A stretch of 64,000 nt of DNA. Origin: Candidatus Scotarchaeum otlingeri. GTDB taxonomy: Archaea; Thermoproteota; Nitrososphaeria; Geothermarchaeales; JDFR-13. The stretch lies in NCBI GenBank assembly GCA_002011075.2, contig MTMA02000006.1:155842-219841 (forward strand). The letters are read 5' to 3'. Both the position numbers and the translations under genes were made by a program. Positions 24,470-32,983 of the stretch are shown one piece after another. The notes beneath the pieces were generated by a model. It did not search any database, was not told where the DNA came from, and was given only the letters and a program-made list of their open reading frames with translations. Position 1 is the stretch's first letter. Every line of letters begins with the position of its first letter.

Positions 24470-25954
24470 ATGGATGTGGACCCTATATCTATCTTCAAAG
24501 CCCTATCTACCCATGAATATTATAATATAATAAGGTATATGTTGGAGAGAGATGTCGTCGGATTAGCTGAATTGAGCAGAGCATTAAATATTACCAATAA
24601 GGCGACCTTACGGAAGAGGCTTTCAAAACTGGTGGATTATAAAGTTGTTAATAGAATCGGAAAAGGAAAATATTCTTTATCCCCAGATCTAAGGGGGGTT
24701 ATACGGGAGATCATGACTAGTACCGAGTTATTATTGTCAAGCGATAAATGGGTGGTAAGCGGATATACAACTATTCCCCTCTCTAGAGGAATTTTAGAAG
24801 ATCTTCTTTCACCTTATAATATACCTAGAGAGACGGCCTCAATGGTTTTCCATGATATTAAGGATATAGTGACAAATTGTCCATATCCTTATATCGAAGA
24901 TGATTTCTTAGGAGCTATACTGATTTATGTATTGGTAAGACATAATCTTGTGGATGTTGCTGTCAAGTTGGCTAGGAATAAAATTTTTTGGATAGATATG
25001 TCTTCTTCAATTGAAGATATCGTTGCAGAACTTATGGAGAGGGGAACGCTTAAATATTCCTTGAATGTCGTCAGAAGAATTTTACATCCCCATCTACTAT
25101 CCAGAGAGATTATTATAGATTATAGGTCGTCGCCATGGAGCATCGAAAGAGTCGTCTACAGAGCGAAATCCGCTTATAATATATATAAGTATATCAGCCA
25201 TGAATTGCTGATTGATTCTACTATGATTAATGATAACTATGAAATATCGAACATTAAGCTTGAGCCACAAATATCCAAAGGTAGATCCATCTCTATCTAT
25301 ACAAATTTAGATTCTTTAGAGGCTATTAAGAGCCAATTTACTGCTTTAGATAACATATTCTTGATATTGGAAGCATCGAAGTTTAGGTCTAAGATAAACT
25401 CGGATAACGAATGGATGTCTCTATTTAGAATGTTGCGAAATAGAGACGTGTTAGTATGTAATGATCCCGAAAATTATGTTTTTAGAGATGGCCTGTCAAT
25501 CAAGAAATCGAATCAGCCGATTGTTCTCTCCTCTTTAAAGATGAATTTCAAACTAGCTTCAGACGAAAATATTCTCCGAAGCATATTATGGGATTACCTA
25601 GCTTATATAACTAAGAAACCTATATATAAAAAAATCCAAGGGAGAAATACAGATATAGTTATAACTATAAATTTAAGTGATATCTTGGAGAAGCCTATAC
25701 TAACAATAAGAGAGTGTATTAATCGTTTAGAGGGATATATGGAACGGCTTCAAAACGAATCTTCTAATATAACTTGGCTGGTCTATGGAGGTGGCAAAAG
25801 GAGTTTCACGGGGAAAGTTAATAGAGAAGTGGATTGGATGTTCAGTGGAGGGGTTACCCCTATGAGCTTTAGGGTTTTGGATAAAGATGATTTGACAATG
25901 GCTCTTACCCAGCTAGTATCCGGCGGCTTCAGATATCTAAGATTGCTTTGGTAA
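24470..25954 (+). CDS. Unknown protein with N-terminal winged-helix domain
   Basis: A 494-residue soluble protein. The first 75 residues read as a winged helix (DPISIFKALSTHEYYNIIRYMLERD, VGLAELSRALNITNKATLRKRLSKLVDYKVVNRIGKGKYSL), suggesting DNA binding. The remaining 400 residues are mixed helix and strand without a motif I recognise; a distant relation to an inactive nucleotide-metabolism enzyme crossed my mind but cannot be supported. It is transcribed alone, convergent with the NAC gene. It ends with SGGFRYLRLLW. Composition is like its neighbours, so no sign of recent transfer. Confidence 0.6.
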   Translation: MDVDPISIFKALSTHEYYNIIRYMLERDVVGLAELSRALNITNKATLRKRLSKLVDYKVVNRIGKGKYSLSPDLRGVIREIMTSTELLLSSDKWVVSGYTTIPLSRGILEDLLSPYNIPRETASMVFHDIKDIVTNCPYPYIEDDFLGAILIYVLVRHNLVDVAVKLARNKIFWIDMSSSIEDIVAELMERGTLKYSLNVVRRILHPHLLSREIIIDYRSSPWSIERVVYRAKSAYNIYKYISHELLIDSTMINDNYEISNIKLEPQISKGRSISIYTNLDSLEAIKSQFTALDNIFLILEASKFRSKINSDNEWMSLFRMLRNRDVLVCNDPENYVFRDGLSIKKSNQPIVLSSLKMNFKLASDENILRSILWDYLAYITKKPIYKKIQGRNTDIVITINLSDILEKPILTIRECINRLEGYMERLQNESSNITWLVYGGGKRSFTGKVNREVDWMFSGGVTPMSFRVLDKDDLTMALTQLVSGGFRYLRLLW

Positions 25955-25967
25955 GACTCAATACTCC

Positions 25968-26309
25968 CTATTCTTTTTTTAATAACATTATTGCTTCAGC
26001 TAGATCTCCATTTGTCATCTCTAGGACTTTAATAGCCGTAGCCCTATCAACCCCTGTTTGATCCATTATTATCTGTATATCTTCTTCATTGATCTCTATG
26101 TGCACAGCCTCCTCCTCTTCCTCTTCACCTACAATTTGATATGTAGTTTGGTTAGATATTGTGATCTTGGTTACTATTGGATTGTATATTGCCGTTTGCC
26201 TTCCATCTCTATAGTGAAAGGTTATCTTTTCTATATCTGGAACTTCCTCCATATCAAGTTTTGCACGCTTCATTAGTCTCTTTAATTCTCTTGAAGATAT
26301 TTTCTTCAT
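25968..26309 (-). CDS. nac: Nascent polypeptide-associated complex protein (archaeal NAC)
   Basis: A 113-residue archaeal NAC alpha homologue that binds ribosomes as a homodimer and contacts emerging chains. The NAC domain (KITFHYRDGRQTAIYNPIVTKI...TYQIVGE) lies about residues 29-65, then an acidic linker (EEEEEE), then a C-terminal UBA domain (DIQIIMDQTGVDRATAIKVLEMTNGDLAEAIMLL). I use the ATG at 26309, which follows GGTGA; a TTG five codons upstream is less likely. Confidence 0.93.
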   Translation of the reverse strand: MKKISSRELKRLMKRAKLDMEEVPDIEKITFHYRDGRQTAIYNPIVTKITISNQTTYQIVGEEEEEEAVHIEINEEDIQIIMDQTGVDRATAIKVLEMTNGDLAEAIMLLKKE

Positions 26310-26463
26310 TGCTTCACCAATCAAATTATATCAATATATTATTTATAATATATTATTACCCAATTTCTGAATTAATAAGATATGGGCCTTAATGACAGGC
26401 ATTTAAAGGGTGTTATACAAACCCTATTATAGCTATTACATTGAATATTAATTGGGGAAGGAT

Positions 26464-26970
26464 ATGGAATGCGAGTTATGTGCTTCCAAGGTAGAAGAGA
26501 TATACCCAGTGATATTTGAAGGGAGAAAAATGTATGTATGTACGGCATGTATAAAGAATCATGGTTTGGTTAGAATAAAGAAGCGAGGAGAACCCTATCC
26601 TGAAAAAAGGGTATCTAGTAAAAAAGAGGTATATATAAAGCCTGCACCTAAAAAAATTAAACGCGGCATATTAGATTTAGATGATGAATACATTCTCAAG
26701 GAGAATTATGGTCTTATAATTAAGAACGCACGTGAGGCTATAGGCTTGACACAAAGGGATCTCGCATATAAAATAAAGACGAAATTGTCGGTTATTCGGA
26801 GGATAGAATCAGGTAAATTGGTTCCTTCCCCTGATTTAGTTAATAAGCTCGAGAAAGCTTTAAATGTCTCTTTATATGAAAAAGCATCGGGTATAGCGGA
26901 AGATTATACAGCTATAAATAATGACGTTAAAATACGCTTGGGCGATATAATTAAGGAGAGTGAAGAATAG
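26464..26970 (+). CDS. mbf1: Multiprotein bridging factor aMBF1
   Basis: An archaeal MBF1 of about 168 residues: an N-terminal zinc ribbon with CELC and CTAC pairs (residues 3-6 and 31-34), a basic linker, then a cro/C1-type helix-turn-helix (YGLIIKNAREAIGLTQRDLAYKIKTKLSVIRRIESGKLVPSPDLVNKLEKALNV in pieces across 82-135). It binds small ribosomal subunits in archaea. I choose the ATG at 26464; a TTG four codons earlier is an alternative. It ends directly against hflX, so the two are co-expressed. Confidence 0.92.
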   Translation: MECELCASKVEEIYPVIFEGRKMYVCTACIKNHGLVRIKKRGEPYPEKRVSSKKEVYIKPAPKKIKRGILDLDDEYILKENYGLIIKNAREAIGLTQRDLAYKIKTKLSVIRRIESGKLVPSPDLVNKLEKALNVSLYEKASGIAEDYTAINNDVKIRLGDIIKESEE

Positions 26971-28266
26971 GTGCTGTTGGTTCCTTCGGTTGCAGTGGTT
27001 ACTAAAAGGGAATTATTAGAAGAGTTCAAGATACTTGCTCAGGAAGCCGGCTATGATATTAAAGATACTTTATATGTTAAACGTCTTCTATCTAGGGGGC
27101 TAAGTGAATATAAGATAAGAGAATTAAAGAAAAAAATGTTGTCGACGGGAGCAAAAGAGGTACTTTTTGACACATCATTAAAGCCTAGACAGACATATAA
27201 TATAGCTAAAGAAATTAAAGTGGCCCCTAAAGATAGAATTGAAATCATATTGGAGATATTTCGTCTTCATGCACCATCTAAGGAGGCTGAGTTACAAATA
27301 AAATTAGCCTCTCTTAACTACGAGTTAATGCGGGCTAAAGAGAAGGTTCGTCTCGCTAAAAGAGGCGAACAACCGGGCTTTTATGGCTTAGGTGCATATG
27401 AAGTAGATGTATATTATGATGAAATAAAAAAGAGGATGACTAGTCTAAAAAGGAAATTGAACGCCATCCGCAAGAAAAGAGAGCTTCATAGGCATTATAG
27501 AAAGAAAAGGGGATATAAGACGATAGTAATAACGGGATATACTTGTTCTGGGAAAACATCATTGTTTAATACCATCACAGGTCTATTGGAAAAGACAGGT
27601 CCAGAGCCATTTACTACTTTATCCACTAAATTCTCAGTTTTAAAGGTTGGGCCATGGAAATGTTATATATCCGATACTATCGGATTTATAAGAGACTTGC
27701 CGCCTTTTGTAATTACCGCCTTCTATTCGACGCTTGAAGAAATATCGTTTGCAGATCTCGTACTACTCGTTATAGATGCCAGTGAAAATATCGATGTTAT
27801 AGACCAGAAAATGAAGACTTCACTAGATATTCTTAGAGCACTAGAATATGTTGAAAAACCAATTCTTATAGTGGCTAATAAAATAGATCTTATCGATAAA
27901 TATCGACTTAAAGATGTAATATCTGTTTTAGTTGAGTATGAATATCCCGTTATACCAGTCTCAGCACTTTATAGAATTAACATAGATAGATTGATAAAAG
28001 TTGTTGAGTCTTTACTCGGACGAGTCATAGGTGTAAGGATCGAGTTGCCATATAACGAATTAATGAACAAGAACAATTTATATGGTTCTGTAGTATCGAA
28101 GATAAAGGAGCTGGGTATAATTAACAAAATAGAATATCTAGGTGAGAATATCTATCTTGATGTAGTTGTGGACAGAAAGACTGTATATCCATTGTATAAA
28201 TATATTCACAGGCTGGGGGGTCGTGTTAGGGTTGCCAGCGATATGGATATTGCGTCTCTCACATAG
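26971..28266 (+). CDS. hflX: GTPase HflX
   Basis: A 431-residue ribosome-associated GTPase. The N-terminal HflX domain contains the ARRGEQ-like AKRGEQPGFYGLGAYEVD segment (HflX has GGxGxGExQLE at this place, replaced here by a shorter archaeal variant). A helical linker precedes the G domain: G1 GYTCSGKT at about 189-196, G2 near FTTLST, G3 DTIGF, G4 NKID. The PFTTLST...DTIGFIRDLPP order is diagnostic of HflX. The start is a GTG directly after the mbf1 stop, giving tight translational coupling. Confidence 0.92.
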   Translation: MLLVPSVAVVTKRELLEEFKILAQEAGYDIKDTLYVKRLLSRGLSEYKIRELKKKMLSTGAKEVLFDTSLKPRQTYNIAKEIKVAPKDRIEIILEIFRLHAPSKEAELQIKLASLNYELMRAKEKVRLAKRGEQPGFYGLGAYEVDVYYDEIKKRMTSLKRKLNAIRKKRELHRHYRKKRGYKTIVITGYTCSGKTSLFNTITGLLEKTGPEPFTTLSTKFSVLKVGPWKCYISDTIGFIRDLPPFVITAFYSTLEEISFADLVLLVIDASENIDVIDQKMKTSLDILRALEYVEKPILIVANKIDLIDKYRLKDVISVLVEYEYPVIPVSALYRINIDRLIKVVESLLGRVIGVRIELPYNELMNKNNLYGSVVSKIKELGIINKIEYLGENIYLDVVVDRKTVYPLYKYIHRLGGRVRVASDMDIASLT

Positions 28267-28762
28267 GGTTGGACGTGATTTTAGAGTTACCACTCACCTT
28301 GGACTCGTGGGCCGTGCATTTGGGGCTAAAGGCATGTATTACTCTGGAGATAAAGATAAAGAAATGGAGAAGAGCATCTTGAGAGTTAATGAGAGGTGGG
28401 GTGGGGAATTTAAGGTTATTTATACCCGTCAACCAATAAAATTAGTTAATGGATGGAGGGAAAAGGGGGTTCTAATTCATTTAACTATGTATGGACTGCC
28501 TATCGACGATGTTATAAGCGAAATACGAGGGTTAAACAAGGATATTTTAGTAGTAGTCGGTGGAGCTAAAGTGCCAAGCATATATTACTCTCTCGCTGAT
28601 TATAATATCGCTATAACACATCAACCACACTCTGAAATAGCTGCATTAGCGATTTTCCTAGACCGATTTTATAAAGGTGAACAATTAAAATTTGAGTTTT
28701 CCGATGCTAAAATAAGGGTAGTGCCCTGTGAAAAAGGAAAAAGGTTATATAAAGGACCGTGA
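28223..28762 (+). CDS. trm56: tRNA (cytidine-56-2'-O)-methyltransferase Trm56
   Basis: A SPOUT-class methyltransferase that modifies C56 in the T loop of archaeal tRNAs. Characteristic are LRLSHRVGRDFRVTTHLGLVGRAFGA at the N terminus, then MYYSGDKD, the KVPSIYYSLADYNIAITHQPHSEIAALAIFLDR C-terminal knot region and VVPCEKGKR. The start is uncertain. I choose the GTG at 28223, preceded by GGGGGG, which overlaps hflX by 44 bases and yields the usual length of about 179 residues; TTG at 28232 or 28250 are alternatives. Confidence 0.9.
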   Translation: MLGLPAIWILRLSHRVGRDFRVTTHLGLVGRAFGAKGMYYSGDKDKEMEKSILRVNERWGGEFKVIYTRQPIKLVNGWREKGVLIHLTMYGLPIDDVISEIRGLNKDILVVVGGAKVPSIYYSLADYNIAITHQPHSEIAALAIFLDRFYKGEQLKFEFSDAKIRVVPCEKGKRLYKGP

Positions 28763-28823
28763 GAAAGATTATTTTTACGCATGTAAGTATATATAATATT
28801 ATTGCCTTGGATGGGGGTAATAA

Positions 28824-29384
28824 TTGAGTAAACCTGTTAATGAGAGAATTTCGATTCTAGCAGAGTTAGCTAGGTCCATAGTTGGAGATATCGGCGAGAG
28901 GATAGTTAATATAATAGGTGAAAAAGGAGCCATAAAGGATGACGAGTTATCCTTGATTCTAGGGATGGGCGAAAATGAAGTCAGAAAAATTTTATGGAAA
29001 TTAGCGGATTATACAATTGTAACCACTAAGAAGGAGGTTAACAGTGAGACCGGGTGGATAACTTATTACTGGCAACTTTCTCTCGACACAGCTTTCGGAG
29101 TACTATATAATATATATAAACGTGTACTCGACCGGTTGGAAAACAAGCTTGAGTACGAGCGTGCAAACGTCTTTTTCTGGTGTAATTCAGCTGGCTGTCC
29201 ACGATATACATTCGATAAAGCGACTGAAATGATGTTCAGATGCGACAAATGCGGAAAATCCCTGAAGCCATATGATAATTCACACTTAATAGCGGCTATT
29301 ACATGGACTATAAGCGAGATAAAGAAAGCCATGAATGAATTGATTGAAACGGATTCTGCCTCCAACAACGAAGAGCATTCCTAA
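28824..29384 (+). CDS. tfe: Transcription initiation factor TFE alpha
   Basis: A 186-residue homologue of eukaryotic TFIIE alpha that assists promoter opening. The N-terminal extended winged helix spans about residues 15-100 (IGEKGAIKDDELSLILGMGENEVRKILWKLADYTIVTTKK). It is followed by a coiled helix and a zinc ribbon whose ligands are seen in WCNSAGCPRY and RCDKCGK. The start is TTG after GGGGGTAATAA. It immediately precedes the ribosomal supercluster promoter. Confidence 0.93.
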   Translation: MSKPVNERISILAELARSIVGDIGERIVNIIGEKGAIKDDELSLILGMGENEVRKILWKLADYTIVTTKKEVNSETGWITYYWQLSLDTAFGVLYNIYKRVLDRLENKLEYERANVFFWCNSAGCPRYTFDKATEMMFRCDKCGKSLKPYDNSHLIAAITWTISEIKKAMNELIETDSASNNEEHS

Positions 29385-29439
29385 ACCCTATAATATTATT
29401 TTTGGACCGTTTATTCGATTAGTGAGCCGTTTAGCCGTC

Positions 29440-29448
29440 TTTTTTTCT
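29440..29448 (+). terminator. T-tract terminator after tfe
   Basis: A run of seven T within ctttttttct follows the tfe stop by about 55 bases, the typical archaeal oligo-T termination signal, just ahead of the ribosomal promoter. Confidence 0.45.
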
Positions 29449-29452
29449 TAAA

Positions 29453-29475
29453 AAGGAATTTATAATATATAAATA
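29453..29475 (+). promoter_or_regulatory. Promoter of the ribosomal supercluster
   Basis: A purine-rich BRE-like aaaaaggaa is followed by tttataatatataaat, a strong TATA box. It lies about 55-70 bases ahead of the uL22 start codon, leaving a short leader that ends in AAGGAGG (29514-29520), an unusually perfect ribosome-binding site. Confidence 0.55.
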
Positions 29476-29528
29476 ATACTGGCTTTAATTATGAGTATGA
29501 CAGTCATCACAATAAGGAGGATACCATA

Positions 29529-29996
29529 ATGCCGAATTGGAAATATGCATATAAAATACCGACAGATAAGGAGGATATAATGGTGAAGGCAAGTTTGAGA
29601 GAGGCTTCTATCTCTCCCAAACATGCCGTAGAAATAAGTAGGGAAATTAAAGGTTTAACAATCGAGGAAGCGAGGAGACTGCTTGAAGATGTAGTCAATT
29701 TTAAAAGACCGATCGCATTTAAAAGGTATAATAAGAAGGTGCCACATAGACGTGGATTAGAAGGTTGGCCAACAGGTAGATATCCAGTTAAGGCAGCTCA
29801 GCACTTTTTGAAGCTTCTCGATAATTTAGAGAATAATGCTGAGATGAAGGGCCTAGATACCTCCCGCCTCAAAATTATTCATTGCGCCGCCTATAAAGGC
29901 AGGAAAATAAAGAAGTATGTTCCTCGGGCGTTTGGCAGATCAAGCCCCTTCTTCGATACACTTGTTCATGTAGAGATTGTTGCGGAGGAGGTATAA
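29529..29996 (+). CDS. rpl22: Large ribosomal subunit protein uL22
   Basis: A 155-residue archaeal uL22, which lines the peptide exit tunnel. Typical are the SPKHAVEISREIKGLTIEEARRLLEDV helix pair, VPHRRGLEGWPTGRYPVKAA and the long hairpin with KGRKIKKYVPRAFGRSSPF. It begins the operon here; in many archaea the L3-L4-L23-L2-S19 genes lie directly upstream but they are absent at this locus. Strong AAGGAGG before the ATG. uS3 follows after two bases. Confidence 0.96.
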   Translation: MPNWKYAYKIPTDKEDIMVKASLREASISPKHAVEISREIKGLTIEEARRLLEDVVNFKRPIAFKRYNKKVPHRRGLEGWPTGRYPVKAAQHFLKLLDNLENNAEMKGLDTSRLKIIHCAAYKGRKIKKYVPRAFGRSSPFFDTLVHVEIVAEEV

Positions 29997-29998
29997 AT

Positions 29999-30664
29999 AT
30001 GGCTGAAAATAGAGCTAAGATTAGATATTTTATAGAGAAAGAGAAGAAAAAGGCTCTATTAGATCAGTGGCTCAGTGAGACGCTTAAACACGCTGGGTAT
30101 GGAGGCATGGATCTAGTAGCCTCTCCCAAAGGAGTCATAGGTACCAGAATAACAATTAGAGCGTTAAGGCCAGGCTTAATAATAGGTCGGCGGGGAAGCA
30201 AAATCAAGGAATTGGCTAGAGTTATAGAAGAGAAATTCGGGTATCCTAATCCTACTATATCAGTAGCGGAAGTTGAGGTACCTGAATTTGAGCCTAGAAT
30301 AATGGCTTGGCAGATTGAGCGCTTATTATTAAGGGGATATAGGTATCGTAGGGTTGCTTTTTGGGTATTACGATCTATTATGGAGGCAGGTGCTGCAGGG
30401 GCAGAGATTATTATAAGTGGTAAATTGAGGACTGTAAGGTCTGCATACGAAAAATTTACAAGCGGCACTATATTGAAGAGCGGTGAATTAGCGGAGAGAT
30501 TAGTCAAGAAAGGCAAGGCCTCGGTATTGACAAAGTATGGAATAATAGGTGTTAAGGTGAGCGTGATGCCGATAACGCTCGATGAGTATCTAAAACGTCA
30601 AGAGATTACTGAGGAGGAACCCGAGGCTAGCGGGGGTGAAGAACATGGGTCAGAGGAAGGTTGA
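29999..30664 (+). CDS. rps3: Small ribosomal subunit protein uS3
   Basis: A 221-residue uS3 with an N-terminal KH domain (TRITIRALRPGLIIGRRGSKIKELARVIEE, where the GRRG loop binds RNA) and the C-terminal S3 domain (GAEIIISGKLRTVRSAYEKFTSG, VMPITLDEYL). The acidic C-terminal tail (EEPEASGGEEHGSEEG) overlaps the start of uL29 by about 20 bases. It forms part of the mRNA entry channel and helicase. Confidence 0.96.
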   Translation: MAENRAKIRYFIEKEKKKALLDQWLSETLKHAGYGGMDLVASPKGVIGTRITIRALRPGLIIGRRGSKIKELARVIEEKFGYPNPTISVAEVEVPEFEPRIMAWQIERLLLRGYRYRRVAFWVLRSIMEAGAAGAEIIISGKLRTVRSAYEKFTSGTILKSGELAERLVKKGKASVLTKYGIIGVKVSVMPITLDEYLKRQEITEEEPEASGGEEHGSEEG

Positions 30665-30851
30665 TGAGTTGAGAGAGAAATCGGTGGAGGAACTTATAAG
30701 GATGCTAAATGATATTAACGAAGAATATATGAAGTTCGTGAGACTTATTCGGTCGGGAGGTGCACCTGAGAAGCCAGGGAAGGTGAAAGCTATGAAGAAA
30801 ATGAGGGCGCGTATACTAACTATTCTAAGTGAAAAAGGTGTTAAGCTATGA
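30645..30851 (+). CDS. rpl29: Large ribosomal subunit protein uL29
   Basis: A 68-residue helical-hairpin protein: KVDELREKSVEELIRMLNDINEEYMKF, then KVKAMKKMRARILTILSEKG. The ATG at 30645 follows a GGGGGTGA site inside the uS3 gene; an in-frame GTG at 30636 would place the start within that site, so I reject it. It sits near the tunnel exit with uL23. The stop overlaps the start of the RNase P gene by four bases. Confidence 0.93.
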   Translation: MGQRKVDELREKSVEELIRMLNDINEEYMKFVRLIRSGGAPEKPGKVKAMKKMRARILTILSEKGVKL

Positions 30852-31084
30852 ATATTATCGGAAGGCGCATCGAGATTATAAACTCGTCAAACCCAAATTT
30901 AATTGGGTTAAATGGATTGGTAGTGGATGAAACAAGGAATATTATCATGCTAAAGACAGCTAAAGATTCTGTGAAGGCTGTTCCGAAGGATGTATGTATA
31001 TTTAGGGTATACTTAAATGATAAATTCATAGATGTCGACGGCAAGACTCTCATAGGTAGATTAGAGAGGAGGCTGGTAAAATGA
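30848..31084 (+). CDS. rnp1: RNase P protein component 1 (Rpp29/Pop4)
   Basis: A 78-residue archaeal Rpp29, the small beta-barrel protein of RNase P that pairs with Rpp21 and supports tRNA 5' maturation. Seen are NIIGRRIEIINSSNPNLIGLNGLVVDETRNII, VPKDVCIFRV and the G-TLIGRLERRL ending. Short for the family (about 95-130 residues) because N- and C-terminal tails are trimmed. Its place between uL29 and uS17 is the conserved archaeal arrangement. Confidence 0.92.
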   Translation: MNIIGRRIEIINSSNPNLIGLNGLVVDETRNIIMLKTAKDSVKAVPKDVCIFRVYLNDKFIDVDGKTLIGRLERRLVK

Positions 31085-31431
31085 GTTCGAGAAGAATCAA
31101 GACAAGAAATATCGGGTTGAATTTCCCCTTGCCAAGCAAGGTATGTAATGATAAGGACTGTCCGTATCATGGAAGTATTAGGGTTAGAGGAATCCTTTTG
31201 GAGGGTGTACTTGTATCTAAGAAGATGGATAAAACGGGTGTCGTGCTCAGAGAGTATTTGAGATATGACAAGAAGTATAATCGATATGAACGTAGAAGAT
31301 CTAGGATAAGTGTACATATACCTCCATGTATCCATGTAGAAGAGGGAGATATTGTGGTGATAGGGGAAACCCGTCCTATTAGCAAGACTGTGGCGTATGT
31401 AGTAGTTTATAATAAAAGTGGGGGTGCATAG
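31081..31431 (+). CDS. rps17: Small ribosomal subunit protein uS17
   Basis: A 116-residue OB-fold uS17, which binds 16S rRNA helices 7 and 11. The archaeal extension begins with NIGLNFPLPSKVCNDKDCPYHGSIRVRG, followed by the core VVLREYLRYDKKYNRYERRRSRISVHIPPCI and the DIVVIGETRPISKTVAYVVV strand. The start overlaps the rnp1 stop by four bases (ATGA). Confidence 0.95.
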   Translation: MSSRRIKTRNIGLNFPLPSKVCNDKDCPYHGSIRVRGILLEGVLVSKKMDKTGVVLREYLRYDKKYNRYERRRSRISVHIPPCIHVEEGDIVVIGETRPISKTVAYVVVYNKSGGA

Positions 31432-31433
31432 CG

Positions 31434-31853
31434 ATGCCGAGGTTTGGAGGTGAAGTTCTAGCTAGAAAACCTAAGATAACTAGGGCAATACCTGTAGGCG
31501 CAATATTAAATTGTGCTGATAATACTGGAGCCAAAAAGCTTAGGGTTGTTCAGGTATTAGGCTATAAAGGTAGATTGAGGAGATTGCCGGCCGCTTGTGT
31601 AGGTGATCATCTTAAAGTCACAGTTTATAGCGGACCTTATAAACTTCGCAAGCAAGTCTTAGATGCGGTATTAGTTAGACAGAAATATCCTATTAGACGT
31701 AAGGACGGTACAAGGGTTATGTTTGAGGATAATGCCGCTGTATTGATAACCCCCGATGGACAACCTATGGGGACAGAGATAAAGGGTCCTGTTGCTATGG
31801 AGGTAAGTGAACTCTGGCCTAGAGTAGCTAATATGGCTAGCATGTTGATATAA
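31434..31853 (+). CDS. rpl14: Large ribosomal subunit protein uL14
   Basis: A 139-residue uL14, which binds 23S rRNA near the GTPase-factor site and bridges to the small subunit. Diagnostic segments are ILNCADNTGAKKLRVVQVLGYKGR, GDHLKVTVYSG, VRQKYPIRRKDGTRVMFEDNAAVLI and GPVAMEVSELWPRVANMASMLI. It follows uS17 by two bases and has no oddities. Confidence 0.96.
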   Translation: MPRFGGEVLARKPKITRAIPVGAILNCADNTGAKKLRVVQVLGYKGRLRRLPAACVGDHLKVTVYSGPYKLRKQVLDAVLVRQKYPIRRKDGTRVMFEDNAAVLITPDGQPMGTEIKGPVAMEVSELWPRVANMASMLI

Positions 31854-31866
31854 GTGGGGTGTTGAT

Positions 31867-32241
31867 ATGAGTAGCAAGAAGCCTAGTAAGCAGAGGAAGC
31901 GGCTGTTTAAAGCGGCTAAACATAGAAGGGGTAAGATAATGAGTGTCCATTTATCACCTGATTTAAGGGAGAAATATGGTGTTAGAGCATTGCCGATTCG
32001 AAGTGGCGATAAAGTGCGGATATTAAGAGGAGATGCTAAGGGACTTGAGGGTAAAGTGACTAAGGTGGATAGGAAGAATTATAAGATATATGTGGAGGGG
32101 GTGGTTAGGACTAATCTAAGAGGAGATGAGGTCCCTATACCTATTCATTACTCCAATGTGATCATTGTCGAGTTGGATACATCTGATAAGTGGAGGAAGA
32201 ATAAGCTGGATAGACTTGTAGAAGAGAGGAGGCTGGTGTAG
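31867..32241 (+). CDS. rpl24: Large ribosomal subunit protein uL24
   Basis: A 124-residue uL24 with the archaeal basic N terminus (KPSKQRKRLFKAAKHRRGKIMSVHLSPDLREKYGVRALPIR) and the KOW motif (GDKVRILRGDAKGLEGKVTKVDRKNYKIYVEG). It is an assembly initiator for the large subunit. The ATG follows GGGGTGTTGAT. It ends one base before eS4. Confidence 0.95.
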   Translation: MSSKKPSKQRKRLFKAAKHRRGKIMSVHLSPDLREKYGVRALPIRSGDKVRILRGDAKGLEGKVTKVDRKNYKIYVEGVVRTNLRGDEVPIPIHYSNVIIVELDTSDKWRKNKLDRLVEERRLV

Positions 32242-32242
32242 T

Positions 32243-32983
32243 ATGGGTAAGAGGCATCTTAAGAGGGTAGCGGCTCCATCGACGTACCGTATTCCAAGGA
32301 AGATATATAAATTTGCGGTTAGAGTAGCGCCTGGACCCCATGGAATGGAGGAATCTATACCTGTATCTACCCTCTTAGTATATGTATTGAATATTGCTAG
32401 GAATAATAGGGAGGTCAAGTATATTTTGCGTAAAGGGTATCTCAAGATAGATGGGAAGGAGATTAAGGACCATCGTTTTCCTGTAGGGTTAATGGATGTT
32501 ATAGAGTTGGTTCCAACAAGGGAGTTTTTCAGGGTGCTACCCAGCAAGAGGTATTATATTGATTTGATAAAGATACGTGAGAAAGAAGCTAAGATTAAGC
32601 CGTGTCAAATAAAGAGGAAATTGATGGTTAAAGGAGGGCGTATACAGCTAACTACACATGACGGTAGAAATTTCCTTTTTGAACCTGAAGATGAAAATGC
32701 AAAAGCAAAGCCGGGAGATGTTTTAATACTAAACTTATCCAAAAGAAAAGTCGAGGATTATATCCCCTTTGAAAAGGATATTATCGCTCTTATAGTCAAG
32801 GGGGCGAAGATGGGGGAAGTTGGAAGGATATCGGAGGTTCTGAAGGTTCATCCGCTACGGCCTAGGATAGTTAGACTGGTTAGAGACGGCACAATACTAG
32901 AAACATTATTTAGATATGTCTTCCCAATAGGTAGAGAGAAGCCTATAATAACTCTACACGGAGAGGTGGAGAGTGGTGAGTAA
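32243..32983 (+). CDS. rps4e: Small ribosomal subunit protein eS4
   Basis: A 246-residue eS4, archaeal/eukaryotic specific, with an N-terminal segment (KRHLKRVAAPSTYRIPRK), an S4 RNA-binding domain (VSTLLVYVLNIARNNREVKYILRKGYLKIDGKEIKDHRFPVGLMDVI in pieces) and a C-terminal KOW region (GAKMGEVGRI). It sits at the foot of the small subunit. Its end overlaps the uL5 start. Confidence 0.95.
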   Translation: MGKRHLKRVAAPSTYRIPRKIYKFAVRVAPGPHGMEESIPVSTLLVYVLNIARNNREVKYILRKGYLKIDGKEIKDHRFPVGLMDVIELVPTREFFRVLPSKRYYIDLIKIREKEAKIKPCQIKRKLMVKGGRIQLTTHDGRNFLFEPEDENAKAKPGDVLILNLSKRKVEDYIPFEKDIIALIVKGAKMGEVGRISEVLKVHPLRPRIVRLVRDGTILETLFRYVFPIGREKPIITLHGEVESGE

